Positions 38,221 through 47,836 of a DNA stretch of 64,000 nucleotides are shown one piece after another (position 1 is the stretch's first letter; the number at the start of each line of letters is the position of its first letter). The DNA is taken from assembly GCA_018817425.1 (NCBI GenBank), contig JAHITX010000127.1, forward strand, positions 1 to 64,000, read 5' to 3'. The notes below the pieces were generated by a model, which saw nothing but the letters and a program-made list of their open reading frames with translations, did not search any database and was not told the DNA's origin. Position numbers and translations under genes: made by a program. The DNA comes from Pseudomonadota bacterium (lineage in GTDB: Bacteria > Desulfobacterota > Desulfobacteria > Desulfobacterales > RPRI01).

Positions 38221-38442
38221 ATAACATAAAGTCAAATAAGCATATTATATAATATAAAATCTTTATTAATTAGGATGTTATGTATATAGTTTATTTGATT
38301 TGCAATGGAAATATTAAGATATTGCATAGAGATAAGAAACGGTTTCATCTTATGCTTTGTTCTTATTAAAATTTATTTAATTGAATTTAAGAATTTATTA
38401 TCTTCTAACCTTTAATCCTTAAAATATAAGGAGAATCATTTA

Positions 38443-38670
38443 ATGTCAGTTGAAGACAAAGTAAAAAAAATTATTGCAGAAAAATTGGGTGTTGAAATTG
38501 AAAAAGTTGTCCCTGAAGCTTCATTTGTTGATGATCTTGGTGCCGATTCGCTTGACCTGGTTGAATTAATTATGTCTATGGAAGAAGAGTTTGAAACGGA
38601 TATCTCAGATGAAGTCGCTGAAAAGCTTGTAAGAGTTAAAGATGTAATCGACTATATAAATTCACATTAA
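38443..38670 (+). CDS. acpP: acyl carrier protein
   Basis: This 75-residue acidic protein has the phosphopantetheine attachment motif [12 protein letters not shown] (Ser near position 37) and the AcpP helices ([27 protein letters not shown]). It carries acyl chains for fatty acid and lipid A synthesis. AAGGAGAA precedes ATG 38443. fabF follows 123 bases downstream, the common acpP-fabF pairing. Confidence 0.96.
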   Translation: MSVEDKVKKIIAEKLGVEIEKVVPEASFVDDLGADSLDLVELIMSMEEEFETDISDEVAEKLVRVKDVIDYINSH

Positions 38671-38793
38671 TAAAAATAGTATCTTGTTTTCAAATAAATA
38701 TTAATACAATAGTTTATAACCATCTTAAAATACTTGGATTATATTTTGTGACCGTATATTCTAATTGTTTTATTAGGTTTTAGGGAGGTTTTT

Positions 38794-40035
38794 TTGAGCA
38801 GGCGTGTTGTTATAACAGGAATTGGATTGGTTACACCTCTTGGGATCGGAGTTAACGAAACATGGTCCGCGTTGTGTGCCGGGAAGTCGGGAATCTCTGA
38901 GATAACAAGGTTCGATACAACGGGATTTAACACAAAAATAGCAGCAGAAGTCAAAGGGTTTGCAGCAGAAGATTTCATGTCAAAAAAGGACGCCCAGCGT
39001 TCCGAACCTTTTATCGCCTATGCCGTAGCAGCATCACGTATGGCTATTGAAGATTCCGGCCTTGTAATAAATGACTCTAATTCAGGCAGGGTTGGTACCA
39101 TAACAGGGTGCGGGCTCGGAGGACTCGGCATAATGGAAAAGACGATCCTCGATTTGAATAAAAAAGGCCCGGGGCGTGTTAGTCCGTTTTTTATTCCTCT
39201 TATGATAGGTAATATGGCTCCTGGAATGATTTCGATTATATTCGGTGTAAAAGGCCCAAACGCATCTATTGCAACTGCTTGTGCTGCGGGAACGCATGCA
39301 GTGGGAGAATCATTCAGACTTATCCAAAACGGACATGCAGATGCTATGATAACCGGTGGAGTTGAATCAGTAATTACAATGACCTGTGTAGCCGGTTTCG
39401 GTGCAATGAAAGCTCTTTCAACCCGAAATAATGAGCCTCAGCTTGCCTCTCGTCCATTTGACCGGGATCGTGATGGTTTTGTTGTCGGAGAAGGAAGCGG
39501 AATCGTTGTTCTTGAGTCTCTTTCGAGTGCTCTTGAAAGAGGAGCACATATATATGCCGAAATATCCGGATTTGGAATGACCGGAGACGGATATCACATG
39601 ACATCACCGCCTCCGGATGGAGAAGGCGCAGTAAGATGCATGAAAGCAGCTATAAGCGATGCGGGAATTACACCGGATAAAGTTGATTATATAAACGCAC
39701 ATGGCACATCAACTCAGCTAAACGATGTATATGAAACAAGAGCGATAAAAACCGTTTTTGGAGATCATGCCTATAAAATACCGGTAAGTTCAACAAAGTC
39801 GATGACCGGTCATCTTCTGGGAGCTGCAGGAGGTATAGAAACTGTTTTTTCGGCGCTCACAATAAAAAACAGTATAATACCACCTACTATAAATCTCGAT
39901 AATCCGGACGAAGAATGCGATCTTGATTATGTCCCCAATGTTGCGCGTAAGGCAAATATAGATGTTGTAATGACAAATTCTTTCGGCTTCGGAGGCACTA
40001 ATGCTGTCCTTGTTCTGAAAAAATACCATTCCTGA
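38794..40035 (+). CDS. fabF: beta-ketoacyl-ACP synthase II FabF
   Basis: This 413-residue condensing enzyme elongates acyl-ACP with malonyl-ACP. The nucleophile Cys is in ATACAAGTHAVGE; the two catalytic His are in NAHGTSTQLND and KSMTGHLLGAAGG. GFGGTNAVLVL closes the fold. TTG 38794 is the start: AGGGAGG (38782-38788) is correctly placed and the product begins SRRVVITGIGLVTPLG like other FabF proteins. It follows acpP on the same strand. Confidence 0.95.
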   Translation: MSRRVVITGIGLVTPLGIGVNETWSALCAGKSGISEITRFDTTGFNTKIAAEVKGFAAEDFMSKKDAQRSEPFIAYAVAASRMAIEDSGLVINDSNSGRVGTITGCGLGGLGIMEKTILDLNKKGPGRVSPFFIPLMIGNMAPGMISIIFGVKGPNASIATACAAGTHAVGESFRLIQNGHADAMITGGVESVITMTCVAGFGAMKALSTRNNEPQLASRPFDRDRDGFVVGEGSGIVVLESLSSALERGAHIYAEISGFGMTGDGYHMTSPPPDGEGAVRCMKAAISDAGITPDKVDYINAHGTSTQLNDVYETRAIKTVFGDHAYKIPVSSTKSMTGHLLGAAGGIETVFSALTIKNSIIPPTINLDNPDEECDLDYVPNVARKANIDVVMTNSFGFGGTNAVLVLKKYHS

Positions 40036-40069
40036 TTCCATAAATTCTTATCGCCAGTTAATCAATTAC

Positions 40070-40092
40070 GATGGACTCATAAAGAGTCCATC
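40070..40092. terminator. stem-loop after fabF
   Basis: GATGGACTC (40070-40078) pairs perfectly with GAGTCCATC (40084-40092) around a 5-base loop, 35 bases after the fabF stop. There is no T-run, so intrinsic termination is uncertain. Confidence 0.35.
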
Positions 40093-40189
40093 ATTAAGTC
40101 GAGCGTAAAGATCTCCTTTCCGGAATATAGAATAAAATAGGGAATGTATTTTTGAAGACCTCTTAATTGTATGTCAGGCTATTTTTGGG

Positions 40190-41029
40190 ATGAATATTAT
40201 AAATTTCACACAAATCCTTAAATCGGAAAGTCGCTATCTCAGTGCAGATAAACATCTTTTGCCGATAAAAAATATCCCAGGCTTGCCTTCATTTATCTAT
40301 TATTCACTGCTTCTATCTGTTATTATTAGAGATAGCTTTATAGCCCGAATCGGAAAATATAACACAAAAAGATGGGCACAATCTTCTTATCAGACAATTA
40401 AAATAATCGAAGCTGCCGGAGGGAAGTTGGATATATCCGGCCTCAACTATATATATGAACATAACGAGCCTGTTGTGTTTGTGTCAAACCACATGAGTAT
40501 GATAGACACTTTGATTATGCCCACTATTATACTGGCATTTAAACAGGTTGCCTTTGTGATAAAAGAAGAACTGATTAAATATCCGTTTTGGGGCCATATA
40601 ATGAAGGCAGTAAATTCGATAGCAGTATCAAGACAAAATCCAAAGGAAGACCTATATAAAGTATTTTCGGAAGGAGAAGCATGCTTAAAAAGCGGAAAAT
40701 CCGTATTTATATTTCCTCAGGCAACAAGAAACACAGTTTTCGATCCAGGCTCTTTTAATTCACTTGGAGTAAAACTTGCTAAAAGAGCGGGCGTACATGT
40801 AATTCCTGTTGCCCTTAAGACTGATTTTCAGGTAAACGGCAGGCTGCTCAAAGACATGGGAGCGGTTGATCCGCATAAAACAATTTATGTAAAGTTCGGG
40901 AAACCCCTCAATGTGGAAGGTAATGGCAGTAAAACTCACAAAATAGTAGTAGATTTTATTTCAACTAATCTCAAAGAATGGGGCGGTACGGTAAAAGAAG
41001 CACATACATCAGATTCCGGCAAATTCTAA
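40190..41029 (+). CDS. 1-acyl-sn-glycerol-3-phosphate acyltransferase-like protein (PlsC family)
   Basis: This 279-residue protein has the PlsC acyltransferase motifs: NHMSMIDT (the HX4D catalytic pair), the FPQATR block (usually FPEGTR; Glu-Gly is replaced by Gln-Ala) and VIPVALKTD. The N-terminal region contains a hydrophobic segment (FIYYSLLLSVIIRDSF) for membrane attachment. It is likely to acylate lysophosphatidate or a related acceptor. The altered FPxxTR block may change acceptor choice. It converges on the minus-strand methyltransferase gene and overlaps it by 4 bases. Confidence 0.78.
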   Translation: MNIINFTQILKSESRYLSADKHLLPIKNIPGLPSFIYYSLLLSVIIRDSFIARIGKYNTKRWAQSSYQTIKIIEAAGGKLDISGLNYIYEHNEPVVFVSNHMSMIDTLIMPTIILAFKQVAFVIKEELIKYPFWGHIMKAVNSIAVSRQNPKEDLYKVFSEGEACLKSGKSVFIFPQATRNTVFDPGSFNSLGVKLAKRAGVHVIPVALKTDFQVNGRLLKDMGAVDPHKTIYVKFGKPLNVEGNGSKTHKIVVDFISTNLKEWGGTVKEAHTSDSGKF

Positions 41030-41817
41030 TCCATTTCTTCCCATGCAAAAATCTTCTCATCAATTAGCAAATTACAAGCTCTTACGGTCTTTATGCTATC
41101 ATTATGGAATACATTCATCATAATCATTGAAAGACCTGCAGATGCAAGCATTGAGATGTAAACTTTCTCCATGATAAGTTTTCGGGCTTTATGCCCTCTT
41201 CCTGTTGTAAGATTTGATAGTCCTGCAATTGTTCTTACAGGAAAACCGAATATATCAGGCAGATGCTTTATTACATATAGAATTTCTTTGGCCTGAAATT
41301 TGCCGCTTTGCCAGGACAGAGGAGCAATTATAGGATCTATAATCAGCCGCTTTTCGTCAATGCCGTGTTTTTTGAATTGCTCAAAAAGCTCAATAGCTAT
41401 TTCCAGACGTTTATCCCCATCCGGCGGTACATGGCCGTTTGGATATAAAAGATAACCTATGATATCTGTCTGGTATTTTTTGGCAAGAGGAAGTATTTTA
41501 TCAAGCTTTGCCGGTTCTAAGGAAAAACCGTTTACTATCGCTTTGTTTTTGCATGCGCGAATACCGGTTTCCATAGCTTTTGGGTTTGCAGTATCTACAA
41601 TCAAAGGGAGTTTGGAAACTTCCTGGATGGCATCAATCAGAAAAACCATATGTTTTTCAGGCGCTCGTGACAATGGACCTGAATTTACATCTATAACCTG
41701 TGCACCTGCTTTCTCGCATTCCATAACAATCTTTTGTATAGGAACCGGATTCATTTGAGAAATTGCATCTGCAATTATTTGATCTGTAATCCTGATATTG
41801 TCTGCAACAATAATCAT
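41026..41817 (-). CDS. methyltetrahydrofolate:corrinoid methyltransferase-like (AcsE/MtrH pterin-binding family)
   Basis: This 263-residue TIM-barrel pterin-binding protein shows AGAQVIDVNSGPLS, LPLIVDTANPKAM, KAIVNGFSLE and LIIDPIIAPLSWQSGKF, then GFPVRTIAGLSNLTTGR. This matches the domain of AcsE, which moves the methyl of methyl-H4folate to the corrinoid iron-sulfur protein in the Wood-Ljungdahl pathway, used in reverse for acetyl-CoA oxidation by many sulfate reducers. The rest of that pathway is not in the window, so another methyl transfer is possible. It follows the PurF-like gene by 24 bases. Confidence 0.85.
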   Translation of the reverse strand: MIIVADNIRITDQIIADAISQMNPVPIQKIVMECEKAGAQVIDVNSGPLSRAPEKHMVFLIDAIQEVSKLPLIVDTANPKAMETGIRACKNKAIVNGFSLEPAKLDKILPLAKKYQTDIIGYLLYPNGHVPPDGDKRLEIAIELFEQFKKHGIDEKRLIIDPIIAPLSWQSGKFQAKEILYVIKHLPDIFGFPVRTIAGLSNLTTGRGHKARKLIMEKVYISMLASAGLSMIMMNVFHNDSIKTVRACNLLIDEKIFAWEEMD

Positions 41818-41841
41818 TTAACACAACTTTCAATGCAAACC

Positions 41842-43245
41842 TTAGAAATAGCTTTTTCCATCCCAGCAGTGTGTACACAGTTTTTCTTTAGGAAGACCTA
41901 TAGCATCAACAAGATCATCAAGTTTTTGATAACGCAATGTAGTTAATTTCAAATGCTGCCGGATTCTGTCAATCATCATAAGGTTTTTATCAGAACCTGA
42001 AAGAGCATATTCCTCAAGATTAACATCTTCACGTCCTTCTAATTCCCGGATTACTTTTCTTCCGGCAAGATCAAGAGTTGATCTTGAAGCCGAAAAATTT
42101 AAAAAATCGCAAGGATAAATCAGTGTGGGACAAGCCGGCCGCATGTGCGCTTCAAGGGCACCATAATCGAATAAAACTTGTATATTCTCTTTAAGTTGGG
42201 TACCTCTTACTATTGAATCTTCACAAAAAAGGATTTTCTTTCCTTCAATAAGTTTTTTTACAGGAATAAGTTTCATTCTTGCAACAAGGTCTCTTGTTTT
42301 CTGGTTCTGAGGCATAAAACTTCTAGGCCATGTTGGAGTGTATTTTACAAATGGACGGACATAAGGAACTTTCTTTTCATTTGCATAGCCAACGGCGTGC
42401 CCTATTCCCGAATCGGGTATGCCGGCAACACAGTCTATTGCAACATTATCGTTTTTTGCAAGAGCGCTACCACACCTGTTTCTAACGTATTCTACATTGA
42501 TTCCTTCATATTCTGATGCAGGATAGCCATAATATACCCAAAGAAACGAACATACCTGCAACTTATCTCCCGGAGGTTTTTTTTCAATATATCCTTCTGC
42601 ATCTATAAATACTATTTCGCCAGGGCCAATAAAAGCCTCGGTTGTATACCCAAGATTCGGAAATGAACAATTTTCGGAAGCAACTGCAAAAGCGCCGTCC
42701 TTTTTCCCAATAACAAGTGGAGTTCTGCCCAGCCTGTCTCTTGCAGCAAATATGCCTTTGTTTGTCAGCACAAGAATTGAACATGAGCCTTTGATTAATT
42801 CCTGGGCCCTTTCTATTCCATCTTCAAAGGTATTTTCAGAACAAACAAGCATCGCCACAAGCTCTGTAGGATTGGTTTTGCCACCGGCGGTTTCGGAAAA
42901 ATGCATTTTTTTCTTAAATGCATTTTTTGACAGCTCATCTATATTATTAATTTTCCCAACTGTCGCTACGGCAAAGGTGCCCAAGTGCGATCCTATTATA
43001 AGCGGCTGTGAATCATTATCACTGATAACTCCTATTCCAAGTTTTCCTTTAAACTTTGGAAGATCCGGTTCAAATTTTGACCTGAAATAATTATTTTCTA
43101 TGCTGTGGATAGATCTTTCAAAACCTTTACGATTATAAACAGCCATGCCACCACGTTTTGTGCCAAGATGCGAATGATAATCCGTACCATAGTAAAGATC
43201 GTTTACACAGTCATGTTTTGATACTACCCCGAAGAATCCGCCCAT
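41842..43245 (-). CDS. amidophosphoribosyltransferase-like protein lacking the N-terminal catalytic cysteine
   Basis: This protein of about 467 residues has the PurF layout: an N-terminal class II glutaminase-like domain (about 1-220) and a C-terminal phosphoribosyltransferase domain with KILFCEDSIVRGTQLKEN (PRPP loop) and HMRPACPTLIYPCDF. True PurF exposes Cys1 after Met removal; here the start is MGGFFGVVSKHDCVNDLYYG, with Gly in place of Cys. ATG 43245 has a strong AAGGA site, so the start is not in doubt. Similar MGGFFG-type paralogues occur in Bacteroidetes. It may use ammonia or have another role. It shares an operon with the methyltransferase. Confidence 0.82.
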   Translation of the reverse strand: MGGFFGVVSKHDCVNDLYYGTDYHSHLGTKRGGMAVYNRKGFERSIHSIENNYFRSKFEPDLPKFKGKLGIGVISDNDSQPLIIGSHLGTFAVATVGKINNIDELSKNAFKKKMHFSETAGGKTNPTELVAMLVCSENTFEDGIERAQELIKGSCSILVLTNKGIFAARDRLGRTPLVIGKKDGAFAVASENCSFPNLGYTTEAFIGPGEIVFIDAEGYIEKKPPGDKLQVCSFLWVYYGYPASEYEGINVEYVRNRCGSALAKNDNVAIDCVAGIPDSGIGHAVGYANEKKVPYVRPFVKYTPTWPRSFMPQNQKTRDLVARMKLIPVKKLIEGKKILFCEDSIVRGTQLKENIQVLFDYGALEAHMRPACPTLIYPCDFLNFSASRSTLDLAGRKVIRELEGREDVNLEEYALSGSDKNLMMIDRIRQHLKLTTLRYQKLDDLVDAIGLPKEKLCTHCWDGKSYF

Positions 43246-43497
43246 ATTAATTTCCTTGGTTACTTTAAAAATTATAGTTATAGAACTATTTGACTCTATT
43301 TGTTTTTTTATATTACCTCTAAAAAACATGGAATTTTTTTTATAACACGCAATTTAAATTAAACAAGTATAAAAATTGTTATTATTTGATCTTGATTTTA
43401 AGTTAAGCTCAAACTAACATGCATTTTCCAGTATTGCTAATATTTCAAGAGGCTCGGAATTGATAAAATTGACTTATATATTTTCTAAGGAGTAACC

Positions 43498-46400
43498 ATG
43501 CCAAGACGTAACGATATTAATAAAGTTCTTATAATAGGCTCAGGCCCGATTATCATCGGCCAGGCGTGCGAATTTGACTATTCAGGCACTCAGGCTTGCA
43601 AAGCACTGCGTTCAATGGGGTATAAAGTAGTTCTTGTAAATTCAAACCCTGCTACTATCATGACAGATCCGGGAACGGCGGATATTACATATATAGAACC
43701 ACTTAATCTTAAAACACTCACAGAAATTATTGCCAAAGAAAGGCCTGATGCCCTTTTGCCTAATTTAGGCGGACAAACCGGATTAAATCTATCTTCAGAG
43801 CTTTACAGTGCAGGCGTTTTAGAAAAATATTCTGTAAAAATTATTGGTGTAAATGTTGATGCAATAGAACGCGGTGAAGATCGCCAGGCTTTCAAGGATA
43901 CTATGAATCGTCTGGGAATCGATATGCCGAAAAGCAAGATCGTAAACAATGTTGAAGACGCAGAACAAATTGCAAATGAACTTGGCTATCCGGTTGTTAT
44001 ACGTCCGGCCTATACTATGGGCGGAACGGGTGGCGGACTTGTATATAATATTGAAGAACTAAGAACCGTTGCCAGTCGTGGACTGTCGGCAAGCCGTGTA
44101 CGTCAGATTCTTGTGGAAGAATCCGTTCTCGGCTGGGAAGAACTTGAACTTGAGGTAGTGCGCGATTCTAAAAACCAGATGATCACAGTCTGTTTTATTG
44201 AAAATATTGATGCCATGGGTATTCATACCGGCGACAGTTTTTGCTCGGCTCCAATGCTTACAATTGACCCAAAACTTCAAAAGCGCTTACAAGATTATTC
44301 TTATGCAATAGTGAAAGCCATAGAAGTCATAGGAGGCACAAACATTCAGTTTGCCCATGACCCAGAAACCGGAAGGGTTGTAGTAATTGAAATTAATCCC
44401 CGCACTTCCCGTTCATCAGCTCTGGCGTCAAAAGCAACCGGATTTCCTATCGCAAGAGTATCAACGCTTCTTGCAGGTGGTATGACCTTAGATGAAATTC
44501 CTTACTGGCGGGATGGAACTCTTGAAAAGTACACCCCTTCTGGTGATTATGTCGTTATAAAGTTTGCCAGGTGGGCATTCGAAAAATTTGAAGGAGTAGA
44601 AGACAAGTTAGGCACTCAGATGAAGGCTGTCGGCGAAGTCATGAGTATAGGCAAAAACTATAAGGAAGCATTTCAAAAAGCAATAAGAAGCCTTGAGATA
44701 AACCGCTATGGGTTAGGTTTTGCCAAAGATTTTAATGAACAGCCTTTAGAGAATCTGATTAATATGCTTAGGATTCCAACCAGTGAGCGTCATTTTATCT
44801 TGTATGAAGCTTTACGCAAAGGTGCAGATATTGAAGAGTTATATGAAATTACCCATATCAAACCTTGGTTTATTCAACAGATGAAAGAACTGGTTGATAT
44901 AGAAGAAAGCCTGTTGGAATGCAAGGGCAAACAACTTCCTGACAAGCTTCTTGTACAGGCAAAAAAAGACGGCTTTTCCGACCGTTATATTGCGGGATTG
45001 CTTGATGTTTCCGAAAAAAAGATCAGGGAACTAAGAATAAAACTTGGAGTTATCGAAGCATGGGAACCTGTGCCTGTGAGCGGAGTTGAAAATTCGGCTT
45101 ATTATTATTCTACTTACAATGCTTCTGATAAAGTAGCTGTGAGCGATAGAAAAAAGATAATGGTGCTTGGCGGAGGCCCTAACCGGATAGGCCAGGGTAT
45201 AGAATTTGATTATTGTTGTGTTCATGCAGCGTTTGCTATCAGAGATGCCGGATTCGAATCCATAATGATAAACTGTAACCCTGAAACAGTATCAACCGAC
45301 TATGATACTTCCGATAAATTGTATTTCGAACCACTTACCGTAGAAGATGTTTTGAGCATATATGAGAAGGAAAAGCCTGAAGGGGTGATTGTTCAATTTG
45401 GTGGCCAGACACCACTTAATATTGCAAAAGAGCTTGAAGATGCCGGAGTCAAAATACTTGGTACTTCTCCTGAAACTATTGATTTTGCAGAAGACCGCGA
45501 CCAGTTTAGAAGAGTTATGCGAGAGCTTGGCATACCACAGCCGGAATCCGGTATGGCTATCAACATGGAAGAAGCAAAAGAAATAGCAGACAAAATCGGA
45601 TATCCTCTTATGGTTCGTCCTTCATATGTTTTAGGCGGACGCGGAATGGAAATTATCCGCAACGAAGATATGTTAAAACATTATCTTAAAGCCGCAGTAA
45701 ATGTTTCTACTGAACGGCCTGTTTTAATAGATAAATTTCTTGATAATGCCATAGAAGCTGAAGCCGATGCAATTGCAGACGGGATAAATGCTTTTGTTCC
45801 TGCCGTAATGGAGCATATTGAACTTGCCGGCATTCATTCCGGAGATTCGGCATGTGTAATTCCTCCAGTAAGCATCCCGCCAAAGCATATAGAAACGATA
45901 AATGAATATACAAAAAAAATTGCGACGGCCCTTCATGTTGTTGGCCTGATGAATATACAATATGCAATTCATGACAATACGGTTTATGTTCTTGAGGCCA
46001 ATCCCAGAGGCTCACGCACAGTTCCTATTGTATCAAAGGTTTGCAATATTTCAATGGCACGACTTGCAACACAGATTGTTTTAGGAAAAACTCTTTCAGA
46101 ACTTAATCTTACACACCACATAATTCCTTACTATGGCATAAAGGAATCGGTATTTCCTTTCAACATGTTTCCTGAAGTCGATCCTGTATTGGGACCGGAA
46201 ATGCGCTCAACAGGAGAAGTACTCGGCCTTTCAACATCATACGGAAGGGCTTTTTATAAAGCACAAGAAGCTGCTCAACTTACACTCCCTCTTGAAGGAT
46301 GCGTTTTATTTACAATTGCAGACAGGGATAAGACCGCTGCTCTTGAACCGATCAGATTGTTCAGGGATCTCGGGTTTACAATTATGGCGACAAAAGGTAC

Positions 46401-46710
46401 CTGCGAATTTTTGAAAGAAAAAGGAATAGAAGCCACACCTGTATCAAAGCTTGGTTTAGGAAGACCCGATTTAATGGATGCTATCAAGATAGGCAAAATA
46501 AATCTTTTAATTAATACTCCCAGTGGCAGAAAAAGTGCACAAGACAGTTCCGATATCAGAAAAACAGCAATAAAATACAAAGTGCCTTATATATCAACAA
46601 CTGCAGCTGCAATCGCAGCAGCCAAAGGAATCGCTGCCCGCCGCGAAGAAGAACCCAAAGTGTGCCCTTTACAGGAATATCACAGTAGAATAAAACAGCT
46701 CAAAGAATAA
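43498..46710 (+). CDS. carB: carbamoyl-phosphate synthase large subunit
   Basis: This 1070-residue protein is made of two homologous ATP-grasp halves (about 1-400 and 550-935) and a C-terminal MGS-like allosteric domain (about 940-1070). Each half starts with a nucleotide-fold segment (KVLIIGSGPIIIGQACEFDY and KIMVLGGGPNRIGQGIEFDY). FPIARVSTLLAGGMTLDEIP and NPRGSRTVPIVSKV are further family segments. It makes carbamoyl phosphate for pyrimidines and arginine with CarA, which is not in the window. AAGGAG precedes ATG 43498. Confidence 0.97.
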   Translation: MPRRNDINKVLIIGSGPIIIGQACEFDYSGTQACKALRSMGYKVVLVNSNPATIMTDPGTADITYIEPLNLKTLTEIIAKERPDALLPNLGGQTGLNLSSELYSAGVLEKYSVKIIGVNVDAIERGEDRQAFKDTMNRLGIDMPKSKIVNNVEDAEQIANELGYPVVIRPAYTMGGTGGGLVYNIEELRTVASRGLSASRVRQILVEESVLGWEELELEVVRDSKNQMITVCFIENIDAMGIHTGDSFCSAPMLTIDPKLQKRLQDYSYAIVKAIEVIGGTNIQFAHDPETGRVVVIEINPRTSRSSALASKATGFPIARVSTLLAGGMTLDEIPYWRDGTLEKYTPSGDYVVIKFARWAFEKFEGVEDKLGTQMKAVGEVMSIGKNYKEAFQKAIRSLEINRYGLGFAKDFNEQPLENLINMLRIPTSERHFILYEALRKGADIEELYEITHIKPWFIQQMKELVDIEESLLECKGKQLPDKLLVQAKKDGFSDRYIAGLLDVSEKKIRELRIKLGVIEAWEPVPVSGVENSAYYYSTYNASDKVAVSDRKKIMVLGGGPNRIGQGIEFDYCCVHAAFAIRDAGFESIMINCNPETVSTDYDTSDKLYFEPLTVEDVLSIYEKEKPEGVIVQFGGQTPLNIAKELEDAGVKILGTSPETIDFAEDRDQFRRVMRELGIPQPESGMAINMEEAKEIADKIGYPLMVRPSYVLGGRGMEIIRNEDMLKHYLKAAVNVSTERPVLIDKFLDNAIEAEADAIADGINAFVPAVMEHIELAGIHSGDSACVIPPVSIPPKHIETINEYTKKIATALHVVGLMNIQYAIHDNTVYVLEANPRGSRTVPIVSKVCNISMARLATQIVLGKTLSELNLTHHIIPYYGIKESVFPFNMFPEVDPVLGPEMRSTGEVLGLSTSYGRAFYKAQEAAQLTLPLEGCVLFTIADRDKTAALEPIRLFRDLGFTIMATKGTCEFLKEKGIEATPVSKLGLGRPDLMDAIKIGKINLLINTPSGRKSAQDSSDIRKTAIKYKVPYISTTAAAIAAAKGIAARREEEPKVCPLQEYHSRIKQLKE

Positions 46711-46766
46711 GCATCAATTCCCGGTGAATGTAATTTTAGGTCATCAGATTTAGGGGAATATAAAGA

Positions 46767-46812
46767 AAACCTCCTATCCGTGAACTGCTCATAGTTTACG
46801 GATAGGAGGTTT
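46767..46812. terminator. bidirectional terminator between convergent carB and flavin reductase-rubredoxin genes
   Basis: AAACCTCCTATCCGT (46767-46781) pairs perfectly over 15 bp with 46798-46812 around a 16-base loop. On the minus strand the stem is followed by TTTTCTTTATA, a good T-run, so it mainly ends the minus-strand gene; the plus side lacks a clean T-run. Confidence 0.82.
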
Positions 46813-46840
46813 CAATAATATCCTATGCCCGGATTAAAGA

Positions 46841-47533
46841 TTATTCAGGTGAAAAACTGCTTTTATCCGCTCCGCATACAGGACATACCCAATCATCGGG
46901 CAAATCTTCGAATGTTGTTCCCGGCTTTACACCATTATCCGGATCTCCGGTTTCAGGATCATAAATATATCCGCAAACCGAACAGGTATATTTTTTTTGC
47001 CCGGTATCCTGTTTTTTTGTTTTCGGCTCTTCAGCCTGATATGTAGGTGCGGTTTTCGGTGCCTTGCCTCTTTTGACAGTATGATAATAGGCATATGTCA
47101 TAGGCTCTTCATCGCTTAGGATGTCACAGTTTTTAATTTCAGCCAGAAAAATCCGGTGGGTACCGCAATCCAGCTCTCCAACAACTTCAGCCTCAATAAA
47201 AGCCACACTGTGATCAGTTACAACAGGGACTCCGGTTTCTCCCATACGGTAATTTATGTTTTCAAATTTATCTATATCACGTCCGCATTTAAAACCGAAA
47301 CATCCAATAAATTCCATAGGTGCTGATATTGATAATATGGATACGGAAAACTTACGGCTTTCTTTGATAAAATCATGTGTCAGATTTTGTTTGTTGATAC
47401 TGACAGCAATTGTAGCAGGTTCCGATGTGATCTGAAAAACCGTGTTTGCTATCTGGCCGTTTAGTTTGCCGTTACGTTCAGAACTGATCACATATAATCC
47501 ATAACTTAGCTTGTGAAGAGCCGAATTATTCAT
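46841..47533 (-). CDS. flavin reductase domain fused to C-terminal rubredoxin (high-molecular-weight rubredoxin type)
   Basis: This 230-residue protein has an FMN-binding split-barrel flavin reductase domain (about 1-155; [20 protein letters not shown], then VSIN) joined by a Lys/Thr-rich linker to a rubredoxin (about 178-230). The rubredoxin has [15 protein letters not shown] and [13 protein letters not shown], the four Fe-binding cysteines. In anaerobes such proteins pass electrons from NAD(P)H to flavodiiron proteins for oxygen or NO defence. It is transcribed away from the AOR cluster. AAGGAG precedes the start. Confidence 0.9.
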   Translation of the reverse strand: MNNSALHKLSYGLYVISSERNGKLNGQIANTVFQITSEPATIAVSINKQNLTHDFIKESRKFSVSILSISAPMEFIGCFGFKCGRDIDKFENINYRMGETGVPVVTDHSVAFIEAEVVGELDCGTHRIFLAEIKNCDILSDEEPMTYAYYHTVKRGKAPKTAPTYQAEEPKTKKQDTGQKKYTCSVCGYIYDPETGDPDNGVKPGTTFEDLPDDWVCPVCGADKSSFSPE

Positions 47534-47836
47534 TGCTTATATCTCCTTATTATTAATTTAAGTATGCTGGTACTACTACAGATTTGATGATAAATTTTTA
47601 TTGGCCAAAAAGCATTAACGCTTGAACCACCTATGACATTAATGTCATAATACATTGAAATTTCTACTAATTATCTATTTATTTCCTTGACAAGTATATC
47701 TGTTTTCAGTTTATATCTCACATAAATATTCAGCAATCTTTTTTTCAATGATTTTAAAAAAATGGAAGCATTTTAAGTTCAAAACCAATAACATATTGAA
47801 TACTTAGTCAATGCTAAGCAAAGGAGGCAGATCGAT
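47534..47836. promoter_or_regulatory. divergent control region with perfect palindrome and promoter of the AOR-Hdr cluster
   Basis: This 303-base gap lies between divergent genes. It holds a perfect 18-bp palindrome TATGACATTAATGTCATA (47632-47649), a typical operator for a dimeric regulator. Downstream is a sigma-70-like promoter: TTGACA (47697-47702), 18 bases, then TTATAT (47721-47726), pointing into the AOR gene. The regulator gene is not recognisable in the window. Confidence 0.55.
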
